DNA of 64,000 bases from Paracoccaceae bacterium (lineage in GTDB: Bacteria; Pseudomonadota; Alphaproteobacteria; Rhodobacterales; Rhodobacteraceae), in NCBI GenBank assembly GCA_027013095.1, contig JALUYI010000011.1, positions 25,111-89,110 on the forward strand, written 5' to 3'. Below the pieces are notes generated by a model. The model did not search any database, had not been told where the DNA came from, and saw nothing but the letters and a program-made list of their open reading frames with translations. This document shows, one piece after another, positions 8,082 to 18,218 of the stretch; the stretch's first letter is position 1; the number at the start of each line of letters is the position of its first letter. The translations under genes were made by a program, and so were the position numbers.

Positions 8082-8618
8082 CTAAACCTCTCCTATGTAT
8101 TCTCCACGGGCCGGGTAATTGTTGGCAATGGCAAAATCGATTGCCGACAGCAGTTCGGAAAAATGCGGCCGCACAAAAGGCATGGTTTGTACAGACCCGT
8201 AATATAATGTCTGCTCTGGGGTGATCATGAACAGGCCCGGTTCCGCAAAGAGGGGTGGCTCTTCAAGGCCGGTCGAGGTTTTTCCCCTGGAGGTCGAGAT
8301 ATAAAGCCCCCAGTTGCGGGCAACCTTCAGGTCGAGATCATAACCAAAACGTAAATTCCGGGCCGAGATCTTGTCCACCATCCCGCGCGCGCGCTCTTCC
8401 CCGTCCGTACTGACGGCAAGACATCCTACGCCGCGTTTGTTAAACTCTGGCACCCGTTTTTCAAATTCGGTCAGGTAATTGGCGCAGATCGGGCAATGCA
8501 GACCTCGATAAAAACAAATGACCGTGCCGGTTTCCGGTGATTGGGCAGACAGATCGAAAAAGCCGTGGTCCAAGGTCTCAACGGCAAGATTCGGCGTTTT
8601 CTGGCGGGGAATAAGCAT
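8082..8618 (-). CDS. Peroxiredoxin-like AhpC/TSA family protein
   Basis: This is a 178-residue thioredoxin-fold protein of the redoxin/AhpC-TSA group. It has a CxxC-type motif in RGLHCPICANYL, near where peroxiredoxins carry the peroxidatic Cys. Downstream are an STDGEERA segment and a C-terminal MPFVRPHFSELLSAIDFA helix typical of a peroxiredoxin-like subfamily. The ATG at 8618 gives MLIPRQKTPNL, a family-like beginning. An ATG at 8696 would add 26 atypical residues. Likely role: cytoplasmic peroxide or thiol reduction. The precise substrate is unknown. Confidence 0.8.
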   Translation of the reverse strand: MLIPRQKTPNLAVETLDHGFFDLSAQSPETGTVICFYRGLHCPICANYLTEFEKRVPEFNKRGVGCLAVSTDGEERARGMVDKISARNLRFGYDLDLKVARNWGLYISTSRGKTSTGLEEPPLFAEPGLFMITPEQTLYYGSVQTMPFVRPHFSELLSAIDFAIANNYPARGEYIGEV

Positions 8619-8871
8619 TTTTGCGCCTTTTGTTCGAGGATTTTCCTCAAGGCTAGCGCCGCTGGAGGATGGTGAAAAGGAATTAAGGGCCAGCACATAT
8701 CACAGTCGCGCGAGGTCGGGGGGGTGTTGTTTTGGTCAAGGGGCAGGAGAACAAAAAGGGGCGAAAGTTTCCCTTCGCACCTTTCTGTTGTAGCAAGTGT
8801 TAAGTCGTGATCTTGTTGCTTTGGCGCACTAAGGCTCTGCTTTGTGCCTTGGCGGCCGCGGCCGTTGTTTG

Positions 8872-9858
<987 letters not shown>

Positions 9859-9912
9859 GGTGCGACCCCTTTACGATTACTGTTCCTATCCGCCGGTTTG
9901 GTGGCGCGGATG

Positions 9913-10110
9913 TTATTTCGGAGGATTGAAAAAAAGAATAATGAGGACGGCCAGCGTGATCGACAAAAGCGCAACCCAGAGGGTCACTTGCGAAAACGCG
10001 GGATCGAACAGCGGTGTCATGCTTGCGGCAAACCACAGCACAACCAGTGCAATTGCTGGAAAGGATCTGGAGATCAAAACCTGGGCGTCACGGTTTGACA
10101 CGGCACTCAC
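9913..10110 (-). CDS. Small two-helix membrane protein
   Basis: This is a 65-residue product with two hydrophobic segments (about 17-34 and 42-61) and a short charged N-terminus. No family was recognised. It lies 54 nt upstream of the Hint-domain gene on the same strand and may share its transcript. Its composition (strongly hydrophobic, no internal disorder) supports a real gene, but the evidence is limited to that. Confidence 0.5.
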   Translation of the reverse strand: MSAVSNRDAQVLISRSFPAIALVVLWFAASMTPLFDPAFSQVTLWVALLSITLAVLIILFFNPPK

Positions 10111-10714
10111 CTGTTCTGCATCCGCTGATGCAGTCCCTGTGTGCGGTCGCCCCCTGACCTATGGTAAAGCCCTTCCCAGTTCGGGCAATGTCCCGGTTGT
10201 TTAGCAAAAAGCCCGCGTATGCGAAAGAGAAATCTGGCGAAACTGTGGCGGAAAATCGCCGATTGTTCCGTACGGCTGAAAAAATTCTGGTTGAATTTCC
10301 GGGAGTTACGGTGGGTTATTGTTTCCGTCGGCGAGCCAATCCTCGCAATTTTTGGCCTGTGGAGAAAGGCGATGGCACCTGTTTTCCGCGGGATCGAACC
10401 GTGGGTTCAGGCCCTACGGACATGGGCAAAGTGAGGTCCAAGCAAAGGAGATACCTGCGGCGGCTTGTCTGCCATGGCGATCGGGTGTGCGGTGTCAGAG
10501 CAGGCACGATTGTTTCATGTTTGGCGCCAGTCAAAAACCCGGTTGGGCCGTCACATTCACCCCGGATTTCAGGCAACGATTGGGGCGGTGCACGGATGAA
10601 AATTGGCAAAAATACGATCCGGCGTCGCGTGATACGGTAAAATTTCAATCGCCAGCGGCGTGTTTGGGCCGAGTCCGTCGCGATTCGCCCGGCTTTTGGC
10701 CGGAGTGTTGCGAA
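10111..10714. other. About 600-nt region without a confident gene
   Basis: The stretch between the small membrane protein and mipZ contains one marginal plus-strand frame, 10219-10434 (71 codons, Trp/Lys-rich with one hydrophobic patch). I cannot support it as a gene. No RNA gene, strong terminator or palindrome stands out. It could be a decayed gene or an untranslated spacer. Confidence 0.4.
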
Positions 10715-11524
10715 TCAGATTTTTACGACCACATCCGGCAGGTTCAGGGCTTTCATCAAGTCCCGGACCTCCTGACGTGCGGCAATGTTTGACAGGTTCA
10801 GACCGCCGATTTTTGCGTCACGCATATCCATCAGGGTCAGGCCGTTGGGAAACATCTCGCGAAAGATGACACGCTCGCTAAATCCGGGCGCCACGCGAAA
10901 CCCGATTCGTTTGGACAGATCCTCGAGCGCTTTGCCAACCTTGCGTTTGTTGTGCATGTTCTGGGTGCCCAGACGGTTGCGCACCACTAGCCAGTCGATC
11001 GGCTGTAACCCGGCCTGGGCCCGCAATTGGCGGGCACTCCAGACCATCTCGGAATAAACCGAGGGGCCGATCACGCGGTTGTTGGTCGGATCGATCCGGG
11101 CCAGAAGGTCAAAATCAACAAAGCTGTCGTTGAGCGGCGTGACCAGAGTATCGGCCAGAGAATGGGCCACCTCGGACAGGCGTGTGTGCGAACCGGGGCA
11201 GTCCACGACGACAAAATCGTTTTCATCCTCAAGCACCGCAATCGCCTCGGCAAGGCGGCGGTCGTTGATGTTTTCCCCGGGGGCCAGTTTGGACTGACCG
11301 ATGTTGGGAAGTCGCCCGAGGTTGGGCATTGGCAGGGCGGTTTCGGTGCGGCGGATATACTCGGCGCGATTTTCAAGGTAGCGCGAAAACGACCGCTGGC
11401 GGGTGTCGATATCCAACGCCCCCACCTTGTAGCCCATCCGCGCCAGTGCCGTTGCGATATGCATGCAGGTGGTGGATTTCCCCGACCCGCCTTTTTCGTT
11501 TCCCACAATGATGATGTGCGACAC
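10715..11524 (-). CDS. mipZ: Division-plane positioning ATPase MipZ
   Basis: MipZ is a ParA/MinD-type ATPase that forms a gradient from ParB-parS at the poles and inhibits FtsZ assembly, placing the septum at midcell in alphaproteobacteria. The 269-residue protein has a deviant Walker A, KGGSGKST (residues 11-18), a switch I region in LDIDTRQRSF, and Walker B in VVVDCPG. The family-typical segment RNRLGTQNMHNKRKVG follows. The length matches the family. It is a single-gene unit, downstream of the rpmE terminator on the same strand. Confidence 0.93.
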   Translation of the reverse strand: MSHIIIVGNEKGGSGKSTTCMHIATALARMGYKVGALDIDTRQRSFSRYLENRAEYIRRTETALPMPNLGRLPNIGQSKLAPGENINDRRLAEAIAVLEDENDFVVVDCPGSHTRLSEVAHSLADTLVTPLNDSFVDFDLLARIDPTNNRVIGPSVYSEMVWSARQLRAQAGLQPIDWLVVRNRLGTQNMHNKRKVGKALEDLSKRIGFRVAPGFSERVIFREMFPNGLTLMDMRDAKIGGLNLSNIAARQEVRDLMKALNLPDVVVKI

Positions 11525-11545
11525 GCCTGCTGCCCCTTGAATAGA

Positions 11546-11574
11546 CGAAAAGCGCGCCCTTGAAAGGCGCGCCC
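11546..11574 (-). terminator. Rho-independent terminator after rpmE
   Basis: On the minus strand GCGCGCC and GGCGCGC form a 7-bp GC stem around a short loop, followed by TTTTC. It lies about 50 nt downstream of the rpmE stop and 21 nt before the mipZ start, so it probably ends the translation operon. Confidence 0.75.
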
Positions 11575-11625
11575 CGATCTATAGACAATAAATGTCTGCG
11601 AAGAAAGAATGATTGCGGGTCAGGC

Positions 11626-11847
11626 TTAAAATCCCAGCCCTTCGTATTTCTTCTTGAACTTCGAGACCCGGCCGCCGGTGTCCATCAGGCGCTGGTTGCC
11701 GCCGGTCCAAGCGGGGTGAACCGAAGGGTCGATGTCCAGCGTCAGTGTGTCACCCTCTTTGCCGTAAGTCGAGCGCATGGGGACAATGGTGCCGTCGATC
11801 AGCTTGACGTTGATCATGTGATAGTCGGGATGGATGTCGTTTTTCAT
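11626..11847 (-). CDS. rpmE: 50S ribosomal protein L31 (zinc-independent form)
   Basis: This is a 73-residue protein with [14 protein letters not shown] at the N-terminus and HPAWTGGNQ near the middle, both diagnostic of L31. The CxxC zinc-ribbon cysteines of the C+ form are absent, so it is the zinc-free type. It lies 12 nt downstream of rplS and is probably the last gene of the ffh-rpsP-trmD-rplS operon, followed by a terminator. A zur/znu locus is present elsewhere in the window. Confidence 0.95.
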   Translation of the reverse strand: MKNDIHPDYHMINVKLIDGTIVPMRSTYGKEGDTLTLDIDPSVHPAWTGGNQRLMDTGGRVSKFKKKYEGLGF

Positions 11848-11859
11848 CTGTCCACTCCT

Positions 11860-12237
11860 TTAGGCGTTCGATTTGGGCTTGTAGTTGGTTTTTTCTGCGA
11901 TCCGGGCCGATTTGCCACGACGCGAGCGCAGGTAGTAGAGCTTGGCGCGACGCACACGGCCGCGGCGCACAACGGCGATTTCCGCGATGTTTTGCGAGTG
12001 CAGCGGAAAGACGCGCTCGACACCTTCGCCGAACGAAATCTTGCGCACCGTGAACGAGGCGCCAATGCCGTTGCCGCCCTTGCGGGAAATGCATACGCCT
12101 TCGTAATTCTGCACCCGGTGGCGGCTGCCCTCGGTTACCTTGTAGCCAACGCGGATGGTGTCTCCGGCCTTGAAGTCGGGGATGTCCGCCCCGATTTCGG
12201 CAATTTGCTCGGCTTCGAGCTGTTCAATAACATTCAT
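11860..12237 (-). CDS. rplS: 50S ribosomal protein L19
   Basis: This is a 125-residue protein starting [12 protein letters not shown]. It contains the L19 core [16 protein letters not shown], the [13 protein letters not shown] segment and the C-terminal [19 protein letters not shown]19 sits at the 30S-50S interface. The gene follows trmD, as in the widespread rpsP-rimM-trmD-rplS arrangement. Confidence 0.98.
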   Translation of the reverse strand: MNVIEQLEAEQIAEIGADIPDFKAGDTIRVGYKVTEGSRHRVQNYEGVCISRKGGNGIGASFTVRKISFGEGVERVFPLHSQNIAEIAVVRRGRVRRAKLYYLRSRRGKSARIAEKTNYKPKSNA

Positions 12238-12287
12238 TTTGTCGTCCTTCTTGCCTGCCGTTTTCCAGCAGAGTTTCCTGTGCGTCC

Positions 12288-13127
12288 CTATTGCTCTTGG
12301 TCTCCGTCCGGGTCCTTATCGTGTCGATAAGCCCGCCAGAGGTCAGGACGACGTTCCTTGGTCAGGCGTTCGGACTGATCGGTTCGCCAAGCGGCGATTT
12401 TCGCGTGATGGCCGGAAAGGAGAATCTCCGGTATCTTGCGACCCTGCCAGTCCGTTGGCCGAGTATATTGCGGGTGCTCCAAGAGACCGTGTGAGAATGA
12501 TTCCTCCACAGTCGACTCGGTGTTCCCAAGCACGCGGGGTATAAGGCGTACGCTGGCATCAATCAAGGCCTCGGCAGCAATTTCTCCGCCGGTCATGACA
12601 AAGTCGCCAAGCGAGACCTCTTCAACCCCGAAATGGTCCAGCACACGCTGGTCCACGCCCTCGAACCGACCGCAAAGAATAGTGATCCCGCGAGTGCGTG
12701 AAAACCGCTGCGCCATGGCTTGGGAAAACGGTCTTCCGCGCGGTGAAACGTAGATCAATGGCCAGTCGGCGCGGTTGTCAAAGGGGGGGGCGGATGCCGC
12801 CTGAAATGCCGCGGCGATCACATCGGCGCGCAACACCATGCCCGCGCCACCACCTGCGGGGGTGTCATCGACATTCTTGTGCTTGCCAATGCCAAACGCG
12901 CGTAGGTCGATGGTTTCAAGCGCCCAGAGGCCGCGTTGCAGGGCCTTGCCGGTCAGGGACTGGCCAAGGATGCCGGGAAAGGCGTCAGGAAACAGGGTGA
13001 TGACCCGTGCCCGCCATGCGCCGGCCAGTTCGGGCGTGTCGTCCAAAAGCGGGCGCGGCGTCAGGGTCGGGCCGATGGCCAGACGGCCGTGGGATTTCGT
13101 GTGCGGTCTGGTCGGCGTTTCACCCAT
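12288..13127 (-). CDS. trmD: tRNA (guanine-37-N1)-methyltransferase TrmD
   Basis: TrmD is a SPOUT methyltransferase that makes m1G37 from S-adenosylmethionine and prevents +1 frameshifting. The 279-residue product has [13 protein letters not shown], the [14 protein letters not shown] loop, [11 protein letters not shown] and the knot segment [13 protein letters not shown]. The N-terminus carries about 40 extra residues before the core, and a C-terminal tail is present. ATG 13127 is preferred over 13172 because it overlaps the rimM stop by 8 nt, in keeping with the tight operon. Confidence 0.95.
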   Translation of the reverse strand: MGETPTRPHTKSHGRLAIGPTLTPRPLLDDTPELAGAWRARVITLFPDAFPGILGQSLTGKALQRGLWALETIDLRAFGIGKHKNVDDTPAGGGAGMVLRADVIAAAFQAASAPPFDNRADWPLIYVSPRGRPFSQAMAQRFSRTRGITILCGRFEGVDQRVLDHFGVEEVSLGDFVMTGGEIAAEALIDASVRLIPRVLGNTESTVEESFSHGLLEHPQYTRPTDWQGRKIPEILLSGHHAKIAAWRTDQSERLTKERRPDLWRAYRHDKDPDGDQEQ

Positions 13128-13647
13128 CGTTTGGCGCCTTGGCAATGATTTCTTCGGGCGGGTCAACGACAATGCGTTGCCGGGTCAAATCGACTGTCGG
13201 GACCACGGCGCGGGTAAAGGGCAAGAGGATGCTGGCGCCGCCGCCCTTGGGGGCGATTTCCAGAATGTCCCCGGCGCCGTAATCCTGCACGGCCTGAACC
13301 TTGCCGATGATGTTTCCTGCAGTGTCGGCCACCGGCAGGCCGATCAGGTCGCTGTAGTAATATTCGTCATCGGGCAACGTGGGCAGAGCGGCGCGTGGCG
13401 CATAGAGGCGGGTGCCGCGCAGGGCGTCCGCCTGCTCCTTGGTCTTGACGCCGCCAAGGCGCACTGCAAAGCCGCCTTTGACGGCGCGGATGATCGTGAT
13501 CTGGAATTCCTGGTTCCCCGCCTCGTTTGACAGCGGGCCGTAATCGGCAAAGGCGGATGGCTCGGCGCAGAAACTTTTCACGCGCGCTTCGCCCCGGACC
13601 CCGAATGAGCCGGTGATGGCCGCCACGCAGACGTGGGTATGGTTCAT
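13120..13647 (-). CDS. rimM: 16S rRNA processing protein RimM
   Basis: RimM binds ribosomal protein S19 and assists maturation of the 30S head. The 175-residue protein has the N-terminal barrel (VAAITGSFGVRGEARVKSF) and the C-terminal PRC barrel (DEYYYSDLIGLPV, GDILEI). ATG 13647 gives the usual start, MNHTHVCVAAITG. The gene begins 7 nt after the bluB stop and overlaps trmD, so coupling within the operon is likely. Confidence 0.95.
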   Translation of the reverse strand: MNHTHVCVAAITGSFGVRGEARVKSFCAEPSAFADYGPLSNEAGNQEFQITIIRAVKGGFAVRLGGVKTKEQADALRGTRLYAPRAALPTLPDDEYYYSDLIGLPVADTAGNIIGKVQAVQDYGAGDILEIAPKGGGASILLPFTRAVVPTVDLTRQRIVVDPPEEIIAKAPNDG

Positions 13648-13654
13648 GGCGAGG

Positions 13655-14287
13655 CTACCTCTGGTAAAGAGTCGGCGGAGTCGCCGAGCGGCGCTCCCAA
13701 CCGCGGGTTTCCAGTTCCGGGACATCCTTAGCATCCTTTGGCCAGCCGACGCAAAGCCATGCCACCAGACGCCAGCCTTCGGGCACCTCAAGCTCACGGG
13801 TGGCGCGCGCGGCATCAAGGATCGACACCCAGCCCACCCCAAGGCCATGGGCGCGGGTCAGCAGCCAGAAATTCATGATCCCTGCGACCACTGAATATCG
13901 GCGCATCTCGGGCATTGTTTGCGCCCCCAGTCCGGCCCCCTTGGTTGTCTGTTCATCGCAGAAAACGGCCAGTTGAATTGGCGCGTCCTTGATCCCCTGC
14001 AATTTCAACCCGGCATAGAGCGCCGCCCGCTCGCCGGAATACCCGGCCAGAGCCTCGGCGTTCGCGGTCTTGAAATTGTCGAGGATGTTTTGTCGCCGCT
14101 CAGCGGACTGAACCTGCACCAGACGCCAGGGTTCCGACAGACCGACCGACGGCGCCAGACTGAAGGCGCCAAGGCAGGTCGACAGGACATCGGGGTCAAC
14201 CGGGTCGGGTTTGAAGTGGCGCACATCGCGGCGCCACCTCATAAGTTCGGTCAGATCGTTTCTGAAATCCTGTGAAAACTGGTCCAT
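13655..14287 (-). CDS. bluB: 5,6-dimethylbenzimidazole synthase BluB
   Basis: BluB is an oxygen-dependent flavin-destroying nitroreductase-fold enzyme that converts reduced FMN to the lower ligand of vitamin B12. The 210-residue protein shows RWRRDVRHF near the N-terminus, FSLAPSVGLSEPWR, GVGWVSILD and WLCVGWP, all typical of BluB. It is placed between rpsP and rimM, a position where no cobalamin gene is expected. Tight spacing (39 nt after rpsP, 7 nt before rimM) implies cotranscription with translation genes. No cobalamin riboswitch is visible in the short upstream gap. Confidence 0.92.
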   Translation of the reverse strand: MDQFSQDFRNDLTELMRWRRDVRHFKPDPVDPDVLSTCLGAFSLAPSVGLSEPWRLVQVQSAERRQNILDNFKTANAEALAGYSGERAALYAGLKLQGIKDAPIQLAVFCDEQTTKGAGLGAQTMPEMRRYSVVAGIMNFWLLTRAHGLGVGWVSILDAARATRELEVPEGWRLVAWLCVGWPKDAKDVPELETRGWERRSATPPTLYQR

Positions 14288-14326
14288 GCGGTGATCCTGT
14301 TATCACACGAAAACGATCCGGCGGCC

Positions 14327-14719
14327 CTATTCGGCGGTCGCGGCCTCGGCCGGAGTTTCCTCGGCTGGGGCGGCGGCTGCTTCGGCGGCCTTGGCGGCTT
14401 TTTCCTCGGCGCGCTCCTTGGCTTTTTGATGCGGCTCGCCTTTTTTCGGATTGGCGCGGTTTTTCTTTTCCAGAACACCGGCGGCTTCGAGCATGCGCGA
14501 GACGCGGTCGGTCACCTGCGCGCCTTGGCCCAGCCAGTGTTGGATGCGCTCGATATCCATTTTGACGCGGTTCTCGTCGTCCTTGGGCAAGAGCGGGTTA
14601 TAGGTGCCCAGCTTTTCGATATAGCGCCCGTCGCGGGGCATCCGGCTGTCGGCCGCAACAATGCGGTAAAACGGGCGTTTTTTGCTGCCGCCGCGGGCGA
14701 GTCTGATCTTCATTGCCAT
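14327..14719 (-). CDS. rpsP: 30S ribosomal protein S16
   Basis: The S16 core is obvious: [34 protein letters not shown] and [19 protein letters not shown] 14719 ([11 protein letters not shown]) is favoured because AGGAG lies about 7 nt upstream. The frame extends further upstream to 14761, but that is not conserved. A C-terminal Lys/Ala/Glu-rich tail of about 45 residues follows, longer than in E. coli but common in alphaproteobacteria. It begins the rpsP-bluB-rimM-trmD-rplS stretch. Confidence 0.97.
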   Translation of the reverse strand: MAMKIRLARGGSKKRPFYRIVAADSRMPRDGRYIEKLGTYNPLLPKDDENRVKMDIERIQHWLGQGAQVTDRVSRMLEAAGVLEKKNRANPKKGEPHQKAKERAEEKAAKAAEAAAAPAEETPAEAATAE

Positions 14720-14773
14720 TTGGTTTCTCCTTTGAATGGCTGGTTGGGGGGCCAAGGCCACCCGAATGGGTTG

Positions 14774-15070
14774 CTATTTCTGGTGTTGCTTGTGGTGTTG
14801 GATGACTTCCTGAATGATGAAATTCAGGAATTTTTTTGCGAATTCGGGGTCGAGGTTGGCCTCTTTTGCCAGCGATTCCAGCCGCGCGATCTGTGCTGCT
14901 TCGCGTGCGGGGTCGGACGGGGGCAGGGCGTGTTCGGCTTTCAGGCGTCCGACGGCCTGAGTTTGTTTGAACCGTTCGGCCAGAGTATAAACCAGAATCG
15001 CGTCCAGCCGGTCGATGCTGTCGCGGTGGTCACGCAACAGGGCGGCGGCGCGCTTTGTTTCATCGGTCAT
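14774..15070 (-). CDS. Chorismate mutase, AroQ type
   Basis: This is a 98-residue all-helical chorismate mutase, which converts chorismate to prephenate for Phe/Tyr synthesis. The helix 1 motif RDSIDRLDAILVYTLAERF, the VGRLKAEHALPPSDPAREAAQ segment and the C-terminal helix match monofunctional AroQ enzymes. ATG 15070 has a GGAGA five to ten bases upstream. ATG 15097 is possible but lacks this. It lies between ffh and rpsP in the translation operon, a recurring placement in this bacterial group. Confidence 0.88.
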   Translation of the reverse strand: MTDETKRAAALLRDHRDSIDRLDAILVYTLAERFKQTQAVGRLKAEHALPPSDPAREAAQIARLESLAKEANLDPEFAKKFLNFIIQEVIQHHKQHQK

Positions 15071-15115
15071 GGCGGGGTCTCCGGCAGGAACATCCATTGA
15101 GGGAAAATGGGCGGG

Positions 15116-16618
15116 TCATTTCTTTTTTCCAAATCCTGAGAGGCCGGGGGGCAGTTGAAGGCCGCCGCCAAGGCCCGGCAGGCGACCGCCCGGAAGTTTA
15201 CCCATCTGTTTTGCCGCGGCTTCCAGCGCTTTTGGGTCCATACCTGCGCCCATGTCGGCAGGCAGGCTACCACCTTTGCCAAACATGCCTTTCATGGCCT
15301 GTTTCAGCATTCCGCCCTTGCCCATCTTTTTCATCATATCGCCCATCTGGCGCTGCATTTTCAGCAGTCTGTTCAGTTCACTGACCTCAAGGCCCGCGCC
15401 GCGTGCGACGCGTTTCTTGCGGCTGGCCTGCATGATCTGCGGATTGGCGCGTTCCTTTTTGGTCATCGACTGGATCAGGGCGATCTGGCGGCGCAGCATC
15501 TTGTCGTCAAGGCCCGCATCGGACATTTTGCCCTTCATTTTACCCATGCCCGGCATCATGCCCATGACACCTTCCATGCCACCCATCTTTAGCATCTGTT
15601 CCAGCTGCATCTTGAGGTCATTCATGTTGAAGCGGCCCTTCTGGAACCGTTTCATCATGCGCTCGGCCTGTTCGGCCTCGATGGTTTCCTGCGCCTTTTC
15701 CACCAGCGAAACGATGTCGCCCATGCCAAGGATGCGCCCGGCGATGCGGTCGGGGTGGAATTCCTCAAGCGCGTCCATCTTTTCGCCAAGGCCGACGAAT
15801 TTGATCGGCTGCCCGGTCACTGCGCGCATCGACAGGGCGGCGCCCCCGCGTCCGTCGCCGTCCATCCGCGTAAGAACCACGCCCGAGATGCCGATCTGGC
15901 CGTCGAACTGTTCCGCGACATTGACCGCATCCTGCCCTGTGAGGCCGTCAACCACCAACAGGGTCTCGCGCGGCTTGGTGATGTCGCGAACGGTTTCGAC
16001 CTCGGCCATCAGGACCTCGTCGATATGCAGGCGCCCGGCGGTATCAAGCATATAGACATCATAGCCGCCAAGCGTCGCCTGTTGCTTGGCGCGGCGCGCG
16101 ATGTCGGCGGGTTTTTCGCCCTTGACGATCGGCAGGGTGTCCACGTTGATCTGTTTGCCAAGCACGGCGAGCTGTTCCATCGCGGCGGGGCGGTAAACGT
16201 CAAGGCTGGCCATCAGCACCCGCTTGCCGTTTTTTTCGCTTAGACGTTTGGCCAGCTTGGCGGTGGTCGTGGTCTTGCCCGAGCCTTGCAGCCCCACCAT
16301 CAGGATCGGCGCGGGAGCGTTGTCGATTTTCAGGTCACCGGCGTTGACATCGTCACCGGCCAGAAAATGCACCAGTTCGTCATGCACGATCTTGACGACC
16401 TGTTGGCCGGGGGTCACCGATTTTGTGACGGATTGCCCCGTGGCCTTGTCCTGAATGGCCTTCACAAAATCGCGGGCGACAGGCAGGGAAACGTCGGCCT
16501 CAAGCAGGGCAACGCGCACCTCGCGCAGGGCGGTGGCGACATCCGCATCGGACAGCGCACCTTGTTTGGTGAGTTTATCAAAGACGCCCGAGAGGCGATC
16601 TGACAGGTTCTCAAACAT
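15116..16618 (-). CDS. ffh: Signal recognition particle GTPase Ffh
   Basis: Ffh binds signal peptides of nascent inner-membrane proteins and, with SRP RNA and FtsY, delivers them to SecYEG. The protein is about 500 residues: N domain (MFENLSDRLSGVFDKL), G domain with GLQGSGKTTTTAKLA, DTAGR and the TRMDGDGRGG segment, then a Met-rich M domain (MMGMMPGMGKMKGKM; later KMQRQMGDMMKKMGKGGML). ATG 16618 is chosen, since an ATG at 16633 adds only five residues. It is the first gene of the minus-strand operon. The promoter must lie in 16619-16887. Confidence 0.97.
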   Translation of the reverse strand: MFENLSDRLSGVFDKLTKQGALSDADVATALREVRVALLEADVSLPVARDFVKAIQDKATGQSVTKSVTPGQQVVKIVHDELVHFLAGDDVNAGDLKIDNAPAPILMVGLQGSGKTTTTAKLAKRLSEKNGKRVLMASLDVYRPAAMEQLAVLGKQINVDTLPIVKGEKPADIARRAKQQATLGGYDVYMLDTAGRLHIDEVLMAEVETVRDITKPRETLLVVDGLTGQDAVNVAEQFDGQIGISGVVLTRMDGDGRGGAALSMRAVTGQPIKFVGLGEKMDALEEFHPDRIAGRILGMGDIVSLVEKAQETIEAEQAERMMKRFQKGRFNMNDLKMQLEQMLKMGGMEGVMGMMPGMGKMKGKMSDAGLDDKMLRRQIALIQSMTKKERANPQIMQASRKKRVARGAGLEVSELNRLLKMQRQMGDMMKKMGKGGMLKQAMKGMFGKGGSLPADMGAGMDPKALEAAAKQMGKLPGGRLPGLGGGLQLPPGLSGFGKKK

Positions 16619-16819
16619 GCGCGGCCCTTTCATGACCAGCCAAACGACAAACGCACCAGTGGGCGCAACGCGCTGACTGGTGGCGATCCCTGCAACCGGC
16701 GGGACCGGAAGTTTGGCACTTCCGTGGATTCCCGAGGCGTCTAGGGGATTTCTGAGCTGCGGTCAAGGGGGAGCGCGAGCGGGCGGCGGGGGTGCCGGGT
16801 TTGTGGCGCAGAAAAAATA

Positions 16820-16837
16820 TTTTACCAGTTGATAAAA
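16820..16837. promoter_or_regulatory. Imperfect palindrome upstream of preT
   Basis: TTTTACCAGTTGATAAAA reads TTTTATCAACTGGTAAAA on the other strand, agreeing at 12 of 18 positions with perfect 5-nt ends. It lies about 50 nt before the preT start. It could be an operator for one of the TetR-family regulators of the locus. It is not a match to the RutR-type sites at 23.1 kb. Confidence 0.35.
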
Positions 16838-16887
16838 ATATGATCCTGTGTCAGATTTTCACAAAGTCAACAACGGGGAATGGAAAC

Positions 16888-18204
16888 ATGCCATCTGATC
16901 CTTTTACGCCGGGTGTCGTTGCCGGGCGTCTGTCTGCCGATGAAATAGCCGAGAATTTTCAGGACCTGCATCCGCCCCTCAACGACCACGAGGCGCATGT
17001 GGCGGCGGATCGGTGCTATTTCTGCTTTGACGCACCCTGCGCCACCGCCTGCCCGACGACAATCGACATTCCGCTGTTCATTCGCCAGATTGCGACCGGC
17101 ACCCCCGAGGCGGCGGCGCGGACGATTTTTTCCCAAAACATCCTTGGTGGCATGTGCGCGCGGGTTTGCCCGACCGAGACCCTATGTGAAGAGGTCTGCG
17201 TGCGCGAGGTGGCCGAGGGCAAGCCGGTCATCATCGGCCAGTTGCAGCGTTATGCAACCGACCGCTTGATGGCGGCGGGGACTCATCCCTTCAGCCGCGC
17301 GAGCGACACAGGCAAGACCGTGGCGGTTGTCGGTGCCGGCCCGGCGGGGCTGGCGGCGGCGCACCGCTTGGCGATGCTGGGTCACGCCGTCACGATTTTT
17401 GATGCGCGCCCAAAGGGGGGCGGGCTGAACGAATACGGGATTGCCGCCTACAAGGCGACTGGCGGGTTCGCGGGGGCCGAGCTTGACTGGTTGCTGGGGA
17501 TCGGCGGGATCACGGTTGAATACGGCAAGAAACTGGGCGCCGAGCTCGCCCTTTCGGATCTGGAGGATCGCTTTGATGCGGTTTTCTTGGGGATCGGCCT
17601 TGCCGGGGTCAATGCGCTGGCCTTGGAGGGTTCGGGCCCCGAGGTTGTGAACGCCGTGGACTGGATTGCCGAGATGCGCCAGTCCAAAGACAAGACCGAC
17701 ATCGCTGTTGGACGCGATGTGGTGGTGATTGGTGGCGGGATGACGGCGGTTGATGCGGCGATCCAGTCGCGGCTGCTGGGCGCCGGTAACGTGACGATGG
17801 CCTATCGACGGGACAGGGCGGCGATGGCGGCCTCGGTGATGGAGCAGAATCTGGCAGCCTCAAAAGGGGTTCGCATCGTCTGTAACGCGGCGCCAAAGGC
17901 GCTGGTCGCCTCGGGCGTGCTCTTTGCGCGCACCGAAACCCGTGATGGTCAGCTGGTGGACACCGGCGAGACCTTTGAGATCGCCGCCGATCAGGTGATG
18001 CTGGCCATCGGTCAAAGCTTGGCCGGGCAACCCGATCTTGCCCTTAAGGGGCGCAAGATCGCGGTTGACGAGCACGGGCGCACATCGCGTCCGGGGGTCT
18101 GGGCCGGGGGCGATTGCGCCAGTGGCGGCGACGATCTGACGGTAACCGCGGTGGCCGAGGGGCGTGACGCCGCGATGGATATTGATGCCGCGCTGTCGGC
18201 ATAG
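16888..18204 (+). CDS. preT: Dihydropyrimidine dehydrogenase subunit PreT
   Basis: PreT is the NAD(H)/FAD subunit of bacterial dihydropyrimidine dehydrogenase, which reduces uracil or thymine to the dihydro form with PreA. The protein is about 438 residues. An N-terminal glutamate-synthase-like Fe-S region has Cys clusters (DRCYFCFDAPCATACP; GGMCARVCPTETLCEEVC), followed by an FAD GAGPAGLAAAHR motif and a NAD site (VVVIGGGMTAVDAA). ATG 16888 gives the family-like MPSDPFTPGV. An ATG at 16792 would add 32 implausible residues. preA follows after 14 nt. Confidence 0.93.
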   Translation: MPSDPFTPGVVAGRLSADEIAENFQDLHPPLNDHEAHVAADRCYFCFDAPCATACPTTIDIPLFIRQIATGTPEAAARTIFSQNILGGMCARVCPTETLCEEVCVREVAEGKPVIIGQLQRYATDRLMAAGTHPFSRASDTGKTVAVVGAGPAGLAAAHRLAMLGHAVTIFDARPKGGGLNEYGIAAYKATGGFAGAELDWLLGIGGITVEYGKKLGAELALSDLEDRFDAVFLGIGLAGVNALALEGSGPEVVNAVDWIAEMRQSKDKTDIAVGRDVVVIGGGMTAVDAAIQSRLLGAGNVTMAYRRDRAAMAASVMEQNLAASKGVRIVCNAAPKALVASGVLFARTETRDGQLVDTGETFEIAADQVMLAIGQSLAGQPDLALKGRKIAVDEHGRTSRPGVWAGGDCASGGDDLTVTAVAEGRDAAMDIDAALSA

Positions 18205-18218
18205 GGAGGACATGAACA

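Noticed and set aside
10219..10434. 71-codon plus-strand frame rich in Trp and Lys
   Set aside because: No clear ribosome binding site, mixed codon bias and no recognisable family. Left as an uncertain region.
16619..16790. SRP RNA (ffs) or riboswitch next to ffh
   Set aside because: A small hairpin is present (GGAAGTTTGGCACTTCC), but not the conserved SRP RNA loop or any riboswitch signature.
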